This document shows positions 12,034-22,639 of a DNA stretch of 64,000 bases, in pieces. Below the pieces are notes generated by a model, which saw only the letters and a program-made list of their open reading frames with translations, searched no databases and was not told where the DNA came from. How positions within the stretch are numbered: position 1 is the first letter of the stretch; the number at the start of each line of letters is the position of its first letter. This stretch comes from Hofstenia miamia (lineage: Eukaryota; Xenacoelomorpha; Acoela; Hofsteniidae), in assembly GCA_900660155.1 (NCBI GenBank), contig CABFPE010000723.1, forward strand, positions 34,846 to 98,845. Reading direction: 5' to 3'. Position numbers and translations under genes: made by a program.

Positions 12034-12348
12034 TCCATCTCCAACAATAATCATAACAATGCTACTGCCGATTTGGATACTCAAAGACAAAAAATTGTCA
12101 AAGCGCCTTGGCATGAAAAAATCACGTATAATAAGTTGAAGGAAAAACTTCTTCAAAAGTGAATGACGAAAGATAAAAGAAATCTAAACAAATACTCATT
12201 GAAAAAAATAACAAAGGAAGGGTATTCATAGAAGCTGCAGTCACAACATTCAGTCTATACCACAAATGAGAAACTATTCATTGTCAAATATGAAAAGTCA
12301 AAGATGAAATAGAAAAGAGATCCATGAAAACTGTAATACTACATATTC

Positions 12349-12906
12349 TTGGGAATCAACGACATCATCTGGGGCGAATTTCAGAACAAATACTACAAAT
12401 ACTACAACATCACGATGATAAGGTTGGGAAAAAACAACACAGATGAAGTAACAAAACAAGAGCTACAAGACAACATAAGTGCATTCTACAATGAAGCATC
12501 AATCTCTAAATTGTTATGTCTACCTACAAATTCTTCTACCCTAACACAATGATCCACACAGATCTAGCATACACTAGCAGAATAGATGTTATAATGACGC
12601 TAATGGTAGCAATAAAGGAACTGCAACTAAACAAATATACTGCGACGAATTCAACAACTAAATGAATTGTGCAGCATATGCACAATATCAAACTCTCTAA
12701 AAGATCTGCAATTCATCTGGCACAAAAAGATAGTGTCCACTGATAAAGAAGTTGTAATGAAACTCATGAAACAAGAGCAATACCAAAACACACAATGGGA
12801 GATGCCTGAAGCAGCAGATCTAATCAAGAAGGCTGGTACACAGTCATGCTATGCTGGTGGGGGATGTGGCATAATTGGTAAAAAAAGACCAAACAAAAAG
12901 CAATAA
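12349..12906 (+). pseudogene. Unrecognised coding remnant, left copy
   Basis: Two consecutive plus-strand frames of 67 and 79 codons, separated by about 115 bases with stops. The second ends in a Gly-Gly-Gly-Cys-Gly-Ile-Ile-Gly-Lys-Lys-Arg stretch and then Lys-rich residues. A related Cys-Gly-Ile-Ile-Gly-Met-Lys-Arg stretch occurs about 900 bases upstream (11,968), so the two may share an origin. Both frames are identical in protein to 30,899-31,456 on the other strand. I do not recognise a family. It could be a small exon pair or a transposon remnant; the second is more likely. Confidence 0.35.
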
Positions 12907-13829
12907 CAAACTGTGATTTATTTATTGATTTTCTTTCTTGTAAATTAACCAATTATCCCTATTTTGATTAAGTGTAAAAACAATTTTAGTGCAATTATGA
13001 CAAACCATTTATCAGCAAGTCAATTTTCAAAAAAGTGAGAAGATGAGATCACAATTACTAATGTTGCATAATTAGCAGACAAGGGAAATATAAACATCGA
13101 AAGAAAAGTATTTACTAGATGTTTAATTGTTTGTGAAAATTTAATATAAATATCATGTAACCAATTCAGATGATGATGAATTAATTTTCACCGGATTTAT
13201 CTTGTATCTTATATTCAGGTTTGATTATTAATGCAAATGGAGAGCTAAATCATTCAAGCACATGAGTGGTTCCCAATTTAACTTAGAGGATCCATGGAGC
13301 CACTGCACACTCAGCCATTCATCACACAGTGTGGCTGGTAGCTCGGAATGAAAACTGTGCTCTTAGGATAGGTGTAAGTTTAGGGATTTTTATAGTTTAG
13401 CTTTCCTACTGATTCACTCTTATGAATAACAAACCATCTGCAAATAGCTGAAAGCTACCCTTAGGCTAACACTCTGTTTTAGATCCAAATGCATACACTT
13501 TTATAATAAACCTTATTATACATATGAGGTGCCTATAAGCCCCAGCAATTATTACAAGTGTAAAGTGATTACTAACTTAACAACCCTTTGTACTGGCTTG
13601 TCCATTGGACTCAGAACCATTCTGTTTCTGCTGGCAGCATTGATTGTTCACATATACTCAGTAGGATTGTCATGTATCTAATTAAATGTAAGGTTATTTA
13701 CATGTAAGAATTATAACAATCTAAAGCAGTCTGGTTGCAGACTTCTCTTATTTAATGCTATGACAATTGATAACAAGAGCAATCAATGAACTAAACAAAT
13801 TATGAACACATTACACACTGAGAGTGTCA
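12907..13829. other. Shared non-coding end of the left arm
   Basis: Matches 29,976-30,898 in inverse orientation and is very similar throughout. Nothing coding is seen. The last 270 bases (13,560-13,829) are also related, at perhaps 70%, to 16,840-17,090 in inverse orientation. Confidence 0.7.
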
Positions 13830-16800
13830 TGCCACACCAGCGGTCCAGTGAGTCGTGGTTTGATCTCTGTTACATGGAAGCCATTTCCAACTAACTCTTT
13901 TCATTTCTTGTTGCATGGAGCCACTTTGGGCTTTGGCCCTGCAAACACCTGATGATCTAAAGAAGAACTTATTAGTTCAAGTTAATGGCAGTTACCAAAT
14001 GTAATTAAATATGATCATATTGCAGTGGAATCGTCCCTGCAATCCTGAGACTATGCACCAAGCAATGGTATTGCTTTGCTTCCCTTAATGTCTGGAGCCT
14101 GGTACAGATTCTACAATTTTCTGGAAAATGTATGAACTGTTATCCTCTGGCCGGTTGCTTATCTCAAACAGTTAGTGTGTTACCTTCTTGGTTTTGTTAT
14201 TCTTCATATCATGCTGTGAATGACTTGAGAATGGATCAGGTTATGCATACAATATTTTTTAAGTAATAATGGAAAAGTTGATATTGATTTGAATTGGATG
14301 GAAGTTGACCAATCATACACTCAAGATAGCTTACTTTTGGGTGCAGCTCATTGTTCTATTTTGTGTATCTAGTGTTATCAAATTTATTTTGTTAATCATT
14401 GCAGAAATAAATTGTGAAGATGAGTGTGCCAATATTTATGACGAGGACTATATATTAACAATATTGCAGAATATATTAGAACAAAACTATAAATTTCTTG
14501 TTGGTTTCTGATGAGTAGGTCTGTAGTTTGAATTTGTTGTTTAAACTTGTCTGTAAGACGTGCTTTTGACCAAAATTGAATGAGAAATGCTTTTTCAAAT
14601 TCACTAATGCAAATATCTCTATTTGCACTTTTTAAGAAAATTTCAATTCACATAGAGCAAGAGACTAACCATGTCCTAAAGAACCTATGTTTACTTTTAT
14701 TACATATTTCAACTTCTAAAGCCAAACATTTAAGCTGCTTTCTAATTCATATTTTCCCCATTTTCTAAATCCTGAATTATCTCTATTTTTTCTCAAGTGT
14801 TTTCTGATTCAAAACTTCAGCACTGCACTCAAGCCCCATCTATTTCCAGTTACCTCAAATAAATTATTACAATTTCAACGTCTTTAAAGACAAATTCAGT
14901 GCTTCAAGAGTTGCATAATTTATGAAATACATGTACTCTGAACTTGAATTAAAAGGTTATCTCTCTTGTTCAAACTGGTGTAGCATCTGCTACCAGGCTT
15001 TGATATCCAATTTCTCCATTATTACAATATAATTGTTATGGTATACTAGCAGGTAGATATGTACCATCCTTAAACTTCTTAGCTTCTATTATATTAAATT
15101 CCAATAACTATAATTAATAGATGATATAGCAAGCACTATTTAGGTGAGAAAACCTTGCAGCATCTTTGCCAGCTGTTGATGGGTGGACCGCCACCCAAAG
15201 CTGATCTCCAAATCAATTATCAGCCACTTCTTTCCATTTCTGTTGAATGGGTTCCACCTATCAGCTCAGTGAAACAAATTATGTGTGCCTATCCTAGCTT
15301 GGTGCTCACTCAAGGCTCAACACAATTCGACTTAGTCTCAATTATGTAAAGTGTACTATATAGTTGCAACATTGAGTGTCACTAGCTTCTTAAATAAATA
15401 TATGATTAGCCATTACCAAAATATAATGGCTTTATTTAAATAAGATAACTAAATAGCAGCTTCCTAGCCTACATGTAATAACTGATACATATAAGGTCAC
15501 ATTATTGGTGAAGTTATAGTCATGAATTTGGATCTAGTGTAAATATAAATATAAAAATCTACGTTCTGCTTACCAGCCTGATATTGAATTCATTATTATT
15601 CACACATGTAAGCAGCAATTGATTGTTAGCTAAATGTAAGTAAAAACTCCTAATTATATACCTAACCTAACTGTAGATTCATGGTTTGAAAAAAGGAACC
15701 AAGAATTGTTCTCATTGTGGGATCCTCATCACTACTGAACACTAACCATTTGCTGAGCATTCTAATTAATAATCAAACTAATAAACTAAAGATAAGAATT
15801 CAGAAGAATTTTCTCCAACCAATTGTACAATGGTTTTGCTCTATTTATATTTGGGTTCAAAAAGTACCTGTTGATTTTAAATTTCAAATGTTTGTCTGCC
15901 AAGATGGCTAAAAATAGTGGAAGCAAATTGACCCTCTTTGTTTTCACAAATTAGTTGAATCAGCAAATACTAATTGTTATTTGTTTAACTAATAATTTCT
16001 TAGTTGCATTATACAAAAGTAATTTAAGCTGATAATTAATTTATAATTTATTCCAGTTTGATCTTAATTCTTTTTTGACTGGCTGTTTTCTTTAGCAGCT
16101 TCATTAGTTTTGGATTATGCTATACTGGGCAATCAAAAATAGGTAAACATTATGGTTTAAGATGGGAGATGTAAGTCACAATAATGGAAATTTCAAATAG
16201 TTCATGTAGTCCAAAATTTTAATGAAAATATTAACAGACCAGTGTACTATCTCATGGAAGTAGTTACAGAAAAATAGATAAACTATATTCTTCAAGATTC
16301 AATATTTTTAGGACTTCTCAGTATGTACAACTTCACATTTCTTTTGTTTAAACTAGAGTTTAAGGGCCAGAATTGGTTTGGTCTCAGTCTTATGAAATTT
16401 TCTGATGCCATGGCAAATGCAAATATTATTAGTAGTAATCTGACATTAGTAGTCCTGTGTAGAATCTCGCCAACCTTCCTACTAGTAAGCCTTAGCTTAA
16501 TTTAGGAGCTGCTGTGACAATTGGTTCCTCCTTAGATAGTACGGTAGGTGACAGACTCCAGTCTCTATCTCTCTTCTTTCAGTTCTATTGTTTAGCCGTT
16601 AAATGATTAGACTATTATCTCATCAACTAATATTGACACAAAACTAACGACTGTCAATTTAGATCCAAGACACGAGACAGAGGGTACAAAGTACAGGGTA
16701 CGCTTACCCGACCTGCAACAAAGCACAAAAGAGGAATTGAAGAACTATGCTACTACAATGAGTATTTCCATGTGATACTGACACATCGATAGAGACACCA

Positions 16801-16839
16801 ACCACAACTTAGATGACTCAGTGTAATGGAATAGTGTGC
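13830..16839. other. AT-rich single-copy-looking stretch of the spacer
   Basis: No convincing gene. A GTGGTTTGATCTC segment near 13,856 loosely resembles a Pol III B box, and the GC-richer stretch 13,830-13,960 could be a SINE fragment, but no A box is visible. One possible exon is listed separately (14,405-14,511). The remainder shows only short random frames. Confidence 0.4.
14405..14511 (+). CDS. Possible terminal exon (acidic tail)
   Basis: A good acceptor (TTGTTAATCATTGCAG) is followed by 35 codons ending in TGA. The acceptor is phase 1, the same phase as exons A and B. The peptide is acidic at first (Glu-Asp-Glu, Asp-Glu-Asp-Tyr) and would fit a short cytoplasmic tail. There is no homologue elsewhere in the window and no transcript evidence, so this could be chance. 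Confidence 0.2.
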
Positions 16840-17090
16840 ATGAGTACCATAGTGATAATGTGTGATACCGTATTAATTTAATGTATTGATCATTCTTGTT
16901 ATTAATGAAGTTGTTTAATAAAGGAATCTTGCAACCAGGATGCATTAGCTTGTTATGAGTCCGTACATATAATAACCTTACATATAAATAATTACATGCT
17001 AACCTAGAGTACATGTGAACAATCAATACGGTCACGGCAAAAGGGATGAATTGATAGTCCGTCAGTCCACTAGTAATCATATGTAATAAA
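16840..17090 (+). repeat. Diverged copy of the arm-end sequence
   Basis: Recognisably related to 29,990-30,240 in the same orientation and so to 13,560-13,829 in inverse orientation. Shared features include a Leu/Val-poor AT-rich run, a CTTACAT...AAATAA core and the stretch GTGAACAATCAAT. This suggests the arm end is itself part of an older dispersed repeat. Confidence 0.55.
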
Positions 17091-17642
17091 CAATGTCCAA
17101 GATAATACAAACAGATCTTGTAGTTTCCTAATGCAAGTAGATGTAATAGCTTATGTAATGCAACTAGTCATTGGCACTAACTGCTGATACAAAAATCTAA
17201 TACGAGTAAAATAGCATTTTCCTACACCTAATATAATAGTAATGAATTTAACTACTAAATACTGACACTAGCTGCAACAGTACAATGAAGGAGTTAAAGC
17301 TATATACAACTAATAGCAGCTTCTTAACCTACAGTAAAAAAAACAAGAGATACAATAACTTTAATATATACAAGGTTGTTTTCAGTCATTATGCTTCTAC
17401 TTTATTTCACAATTTGGATCACAAATAAGATAAATAACAGTTAACATACATAGAGTTGGCAATCTTGCCTTATTTCGAGTTTGTTACTATATGCAACAAT
17501 GAAAGTAATTGATAGCCAGCTAGGCAGAAAGTAAAAAACCCTTACACCTATCCATAACTTAGATGTGTTGTATTGATCTAGGCAAAAACCATTTCCTATC
17601 CCTCACAACAGCCTTTTGATCATTACAAGCATGAATCACATT

Positions 17643-18012
17643 TGTATAAATAATCAAACCAAGAATAGAAGATAAGTAATATTCCAAAGAATATAATCCA
17701 TCAACTTTTCACACTGCAATGTAGCTATTTATACAGTCTTTTAACAACATATTTGCACGATTCTAACAGTCAAACAAAACACCTGTCTTCTGTTGTAATT
17801 TGTCTTCCCACGCCCAGAGTATTGACCTCAAATTAATGAGAAGTGTATTATACTTGGCTTCTTGCACTATATGTTTTTTTGCAAATGTTTGTCCACTCAC
17901 TCAATGCATGAAAAGCCATTAATGGCATTTGTTCTAAACATCAAATTTCTTTTCTTTTTTTATTTCTCTATTTAACTGTTACAATTTGTAGTTTTAGAAT
18001 GATTATGCTACA
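17643..18012 (-). repeat. 3' LTR of the gypsy element
   Basis: On the minus strand it begins TGTAGCATAATC and ends TTTATACA, so both TG and CA termini are present. It is about 25 bases longer than the other LTR because of an extra stretch around 17,740-17,765. Otherwise similarity is roughly 90% by eye. Confidence 0.85.
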
Positions 18013-18835
18013 CACCCTCCTCAGCTTTCTTTAATTTTTTAAGACAGCTTTCTTTCTTCATTTGATTTTGTGAACTTGGCTTTTATTGTTTCCATTTCGT
18101 TTCAATTCTCCTTTAGTACTCCATGGTTGCTCCTCAATTTTGCATAATTCATTTTCAGATGTCTCACCTCATCCATACATTTCTTTTACATCCTTGAATA
18201 AAGACAATTTTTTTCAGGCACATCCCTGTTTTATTGGCTAACATGACCATTGTTATCTTGCACATCCAATATTTTTCTGTGATGATTCTCAGCATATTCT
18301 TCTGTGCTGTTTGCATTGGTTTTTTAGATCTTTCTTTTCCTATAATTATGTGTTGTACCTCCCCTGGGATACAGTTGTTTTAGAAATCCATGTGCACAGT
18401 GCCTCTGAAATATAGTTGCTCTAGCCTTTCATTCATCCTTTGTGGATAACTGATATTGGTTTTGACAATTGAGCAATTTTCTTTGTCTAAGACTGTTGAT
18501 AAATTTGTTTCTTCTGTCTGATTTGTTACCTAATCTCTGGGAATAGTTTTTCGTACACTTAGTGAATTGTTTTTATTTTTGGTATGAAATATGGGTGCAA
18601 TTTCTCTCCATCTATTATTGACATCCTTTTGTTACATTCTGCGGAGCACATGGTGCTTTCTGACATCATTTTTGTGGTCTCTGAGGGGACATGTAGCAGC
18701 TCTTGAGTGAGTATTAAAGGTCTTCTGGTACTGGTGCTCAGTTCATACTCTATTTCTGAACCACTGCTAATAGATTCCAGTTGGTCTCCTAATTAGGTCA
18801 GTTCCCTTCCAGATGTTCCATTAGCATTTGACCAG

Positions 18836-19180
18836 TTGCAGATTCTGTTGTACCATCAACCTTTATTTGCTTTCATATTACTACAGTTCTTCCACCACTT
18901 GCACCTTCCCATGGATACTCATTATTCCACTTGCCCTTTAGTTGACAGTGTGGAGTACTTGAAGGAAAGTTGGGACTTCAACTTTGAGTACTTTTTGTCC
19001 ACTTGCCCTTTAGTTGACGATGCAGACTACTCTGTATGTTAGTGTTGTCACTGTTGGTCACTCTGCCCTTTAGTTGACCTTGAGGACTACTAAGCATTTG
19101 GTCTTCTCTGCTACCATTGGTCGCCATGCCCTTTAGTTGGCTGTGACAACTACTAGGTATTTCTTTTGGTTTGTCTCACT
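18836..19180 (-). repeat. Four tandem copies of a 60-70 base unit
   Basis: The phrase TGCCCTTTAGTTG recurs at about 18,932, 19,003, 19,060 and 19,118, each followed by a variant of a GACTACT stretch. The spacing is about 71, 57 and 58 bases. The array sits between the pol remnants and the 3' LTR of the gypsy element, so it belongs to the element's 3' untranslated or third-ORF region. Confidence 0.75.
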
Positions 19181-19182
19181 GT

Positions 19183-19575
19183 CTAACATTCTCTCAGTCC
19201 CTCTCTGCTCAGTGTGTTTTTCTCAATCCCTTCCGCAGGTTGGATTGACATTGCATTTGATTGTGCACTCATTTGAGTGATTGCCTCTTCATCTTCCAAT
19301 TTCCTAAATTGAGATAATAGGTTTAAGTCCCATGTTTCAGGGTTATAATTTACATTGTCTTTTGCTGCCCTTCTAGGCATTATTCTTCTTTGTATTTCAC
19401 CCTCCTGTATGTCATGTTTGAATTCTTCTTTGAATTCATCTTCAGGAAGGCTCTCTAATTCCTCCATTTTGTATCTATTTTCTCCTTCATTACGTACTAA
19501 TTTAAATTCTGCATTTTCATCTAGGGTTGCACCCTTGATATCTTTTTGAATTTTGAAAGTGTAAAATTTTGTCAT
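19183..19575 (-). pseudogene. C-terminal region of the gypsy polyprotein or third frame
   Basis: A 130-codon frame rich in Glu, Lys and Asp downstream of the integrase remnants. It has a Pro-Arg-Arg-Ala-Ala segment near its middle and no recognisable chromodomain or envelope motif. The position suggests the integrase tail or an extra frame. Function not assigned. Confidence 0.45.
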
Positions 19576-19832
19576 TACTTAACACGTATTCATTGTTATC
19601 TAGTATTTTTTTAATTGTGTATGGTCCTGACCATACCATTTTTAACATTCATACTTGATTAACATCATTTGCTTTAATAGGTGTGAATGCATAAACTTTG
19701 TCACCTAATTTGTGTATGTGTCCATATATTATTTTTATTATAATTGCGCTCCTGTCTTATTGCCGACTTTTTTGTGTTGTAGCACATCGTTTTGTGAATT
19801 GCTGTTATTTGCTGTTTGAGTTGTCTTATGAA

Positions 19833-20500
19833 TTAGTTGTCTAACTTCTGTGAGTAGTTTGAAAATTGCATTGATAATGGTGTCGCCACCTCTCTCCCAT
19901 ACATTGCTTTGAATGGAGTTACTTTTGTTTTTGCATGTACTGAAGCATAGTAAAAATATTCGACCACTTGTATCACTTCTCTCCATTTATTCCCTCCTAT
20001 TCTCAATGTGGTTACTTTTATAAGTTTTATTAGTGTACGATTTAGCCTTTCTACTGCTCCATTCACTTGTGGGTGGTAAGCTGTCCTTCTTTCACTGCTA
20101 ATTTTGAGCAATTTGGCGAGTTCTTGAAACAATGTACTTTTGAATTGGGGTCCCTTGTCCTTTATTATTATTTCCATTGGACCTATCTTTAGTATCCATT
20201 CTTTTAATACAATGTTTGCTGTTTCTTCAGCTGTTGTGTTTTTCATTAGAATCATTTTGGTGTATTTTGTTATCTACCATTACTAATAGATATTGGTACC
20301 CTTCTTCATCTCTTGATAGCATTTCTATATTGATATGCATGATCTCATTTGGTTTAGTGGATATAATTTTTTCCAGTGGTGCTCTCTGTGTTGGGAAGTG
20401 TTGTGGATTGTTTAGTAGGCATGTGCTGCACTTATTTATGACGTCTTCTGTAACCTTTCTTACTCCTGTTGTGATGTACTTTGAGTTAAATGTCATTTCA
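19833..20500 (-). pseudogene. Integrase of the gypsy element, frameshifted
   Basis: Two overlapping frames. The upstream one (20,227-20,496) has the Cys-x2-Cys half of the HHCC zinc motif, then a His-Ile-Asn-Ile segment where the first catalytic Asp is expected, so that residue appears replaced. The downstream one (19,833-20,255) keeps an Asp-Lys-Gly-Pro-Gln-Phe segment (second catalytic Asp) and Asn-Gly-Ala-Val-Glu-Arg (catalytic Glu). The frameshift near 20,240 and the first-Asp change make it non-functional. Confidence 0.8.
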
Positions 20501-21455
20501 GTCTGTATAATACCCAGATGTCCTTTTTTTTAGTTTTCCTTATTAAATCTCTTTTAAAATATTCGGGTATTGCTATCTAATTGGTTTTTCCAGTGGTATA
20601 CAGTAGTCCATTGTCATTCGTTTTCCATGTGTATTGGTTGAAATAATTGGTTTTTTAGTTTGTCTTTTATTTCTTTTAGTATTATGTCCTGGTTTTGTCT
20701 TTCTATTATCTCGTCTTCAATGATTTCTTCTTTAATCATAATCAGTATGATTGCTTTTTTGTCGACATTTATATCAGGTAAATTCTCATATTTGTTGTGA
20801 GGTATGAATTGAAATTCTGTTTTGCTTCCTTCTTTCTTTTCAAGATCTCTTTCATATTCTGGTAATGAGGTCCAGAAGTCAGCATTAGAGTGGAGTTTTC
20901 CTTTTCTATGTTCAATTGTGAAGTTAAATTTGTTAATATATTCTATCCAGCATGAGACTATTGATGACTTGTCTCCTGAGAATTTCTTTAGCCAGGCAAG
21001 GCCGCTGTTATCTGTTATTTTTTTTCCAATTAAGAAGTGTCAAAATTTCTTTATGCTTTCTATTAATGTGAGCATTTCCAGTTTTGTGGATCCATAATTC
21101 TCCTTGCTTGGTTTTAGTTTTCTGCTAAAGAATTGTACCAGTACCTCTTTTCCTTCTTTTATTTGACTAATTGCTGCTCCTATTGCCACTTTACTTGCAT
21201 TTCAGTCTAATATGAATTCTTTTTCATAGTCCAGTGTATTTAGCAAGGGCAGTTTGGATAATTCATATTTTATTTTGTCTAGTTCTTCTTGCTGTTCCCA
21301 GGTCCACATGAATGGTACAGATTTTTTCATCAGGTTTGTCATTTTTGCTGTTTTTCCTGAATATTTGGTATAAATGTGCCATAATAATTAAAGAAGCCCA
21401 TTATCCTTTGCAAGTCTTTTTTTGTATTTGGTTTCTTGATTTTTCTTATCATTTC
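20500..21455 (-). pseudogene. RT connection/RNase H region of the gypsy element
   Basis: Lies between the reverse transcriptase and integrase remnants. Minus-strand translation gives short blocks typical of the RT C-terminus and RNase H (for example a segment matching 'tWt.eqqeeldkiKyelsklplL' near 21,230-21,305), but stops break it into pieces. No intact catalytic DEDD set could be traced. Confidence 0.6.
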
Positions 21456-22295
21456 TCATGCATTTTCTTTCATGCAAATTTGTCCTTTACTTATTATTTG
21501 TCCCAGGAATATCACTTTCTTTTTTAGTATATCACACTTATTGCCATTTACTCTTAATCTGGCATCCTTCAATGTTTTTAACATTCTATCAAGTTTTTGT
21601 AGGTGTTGTTCTACAGTATTGCTCATTATGATTATGTCATCAATGTATGCATTTATTCCTTCCTCAATTTTGTTTTGCTTGTTCTTCAGAACTTTTGTGA
21701 TGTAACATTGGAATGTTGCTTGTGCATTACATAGTCCAAACGCCATGTATATCCACTCATAGATTCCATATGGTGTTATGAATGCTGTTTTTTCTATATC
21801 TTTTGGTTCCATTTCTACCTGCCAATAGGCTTTGCACAAGTCTATCACTGTAAAATATTTGTGCTTGCTTGCCTCATAAAGCATGTCTTCTATTCTTGGT
21901 AATGGATAGGAGTCTTTTTTCATTACTTCATTTAATTTCCTGAAATCAATACACAGTCTGTATTTCTTCCCTTGTTTAACAAACACTGTTGGTGCTGCAT
22001 ATGGGCTTTCACTTGGTCTTATTATTTTATTATCAATTAGTTCATTCAGAATTCTGTTGTATTCATCTTTCAATTGTTCAGGGACTCTTCTTACTGGTAA
22101 CTTTATTGGTTTATCTGTAATCATCACTATTTTGTGTGTTTCACCAATTACTTGTCCAACACTTATTTCACCAAAGTTAAAAATTTGACTGTGTTTTCTT
22201 AGTAGTTTCTGTAGTGATTCTCTCTTACTCTGCTTTAGGTGTTCATAATCCTCTTCTTTTATATCTGGTATTTTTTCTTTGTCTTCAGCATTCAT
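21456..22295 (-). pseudogene. Reverse transcriptase domain of the gypsy element (open, truncated)
   Basis: A 279-codon open frame. Residues of about 60-90 give the 'P.rr.P..lk.e...il.eli....I.pS.Spyaap' entry block, then 'RlCiDfRkLN', 'vIDLckAYWQv', 'AFitpyGiYEW...fGLcnA.AtFQ' and the catalytic Tyr-Ile-Asp-Asp. All are standard Ty3/gypsy RT motifs and the YIDD centre is intact. The frame opens with ATG only five bases inside the 5' LTR, so this start is probably created by the deletion rather than original. It lost its frame with RNase H downstream. Confidence 0.88.
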
Positions 22296-22299
22296 CCAT

Positions 22300-22639
22300 C
22301 ATATAAATAATCAAACCAAGAATAGAAGATAAGTAATATTCCAAAGAATATAATCCATCAACTTTTCACACTGTGATGTAGCTATTTATACAGACTTTTT
22401 ATTTGCACACCTGTCTTCTGTTGTAATTTGTCTTCCCATGCCCAGTGCATTGACCTCAAATTAACAAGAAGAGTATTATACTTGGCTTCTTGCACTATAT
22501 GTTTTTTGCAAATGTTTGTCCACGCACTCAATTCATGAAAAGCCATTAATGGCATTTGTTCTAAACATCAAATTTCTTTTCTTTCTTTATTTCTCTATTT
22601 AACTGTTAAAATTTGTAGTTTTAGAATGATTATGCTACA
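22300..22639 (-). repeat. 5' LTR of the gypsy element, inner edge truncated
   Basis: Starts TGTAGCATAATC on the minus strand like its partner, but at the inner edge the final ACA is replaced by sequence that runs straight into the pol frame. This marks the deletion junction. Confidence 0.83.

Larger units (their letters stand above)
1..13829 (-). repeat. Left arm of a giant inverted repeat
   Basis: Read on the minus strand, this arm runs in the same order as 29,976-43,572 on the plus strand. Matching landmarks are the 67- and 79-codon frames near 12.35-12.9 kb (30.9-31.46 kb), exon A at 10.2-10.7 kb (33.1-33.6 kb), the (TA)n tract near 9.0 kb (34.8 kb), block V, block U, the transposon-remnant block W (2.39-6.78 kb against 37.19-41.58 kb), and a second V-U pair at 1-2,334. 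Some stretches are nearly identical and others are clearly diverged. About 11,180-12,033 is not shared with the other arm. The homology ends at 13,829, exactly opposite the first base after the N run. Confidence 0.9.
17643..22639 (-). mobile_element. Ty3/gypsy LTR retrotransposon, internally deleted
   Basis: The element lies on the minus strand between two direct repeats that are its LTRs (22,300-22,639 as the 5' LTR, 17,643-18,012 as the 3' LTR). The order of coding remains, reverse transcriptase then RNase H-like region then integrase, is that of Ty3/gypsy. A purine-rich tract on the minus strand (18,013-18,030) immediately precedes the 3' LTR, as expected for the polypurine tract. The reverse transcriptase frame begins five bases from the 5' LTR, so the primer-binding site, gag and protease are missing. 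A clear target-site duplication was not found. It could not move without help. Confidence 0.9.

Noticed and set aside
13830-13960. tRNA gene or tRNA-derived SINE
   Set aside because: A weak B-box-like segment without an A box or cloverleaf; left as a vague possibility only.
18924-19165. CRISPR-like array
   Set aside because: Only four loosely similar units, eukaryotic retroelement context, no repeat/spacer regularity and no cas genes.
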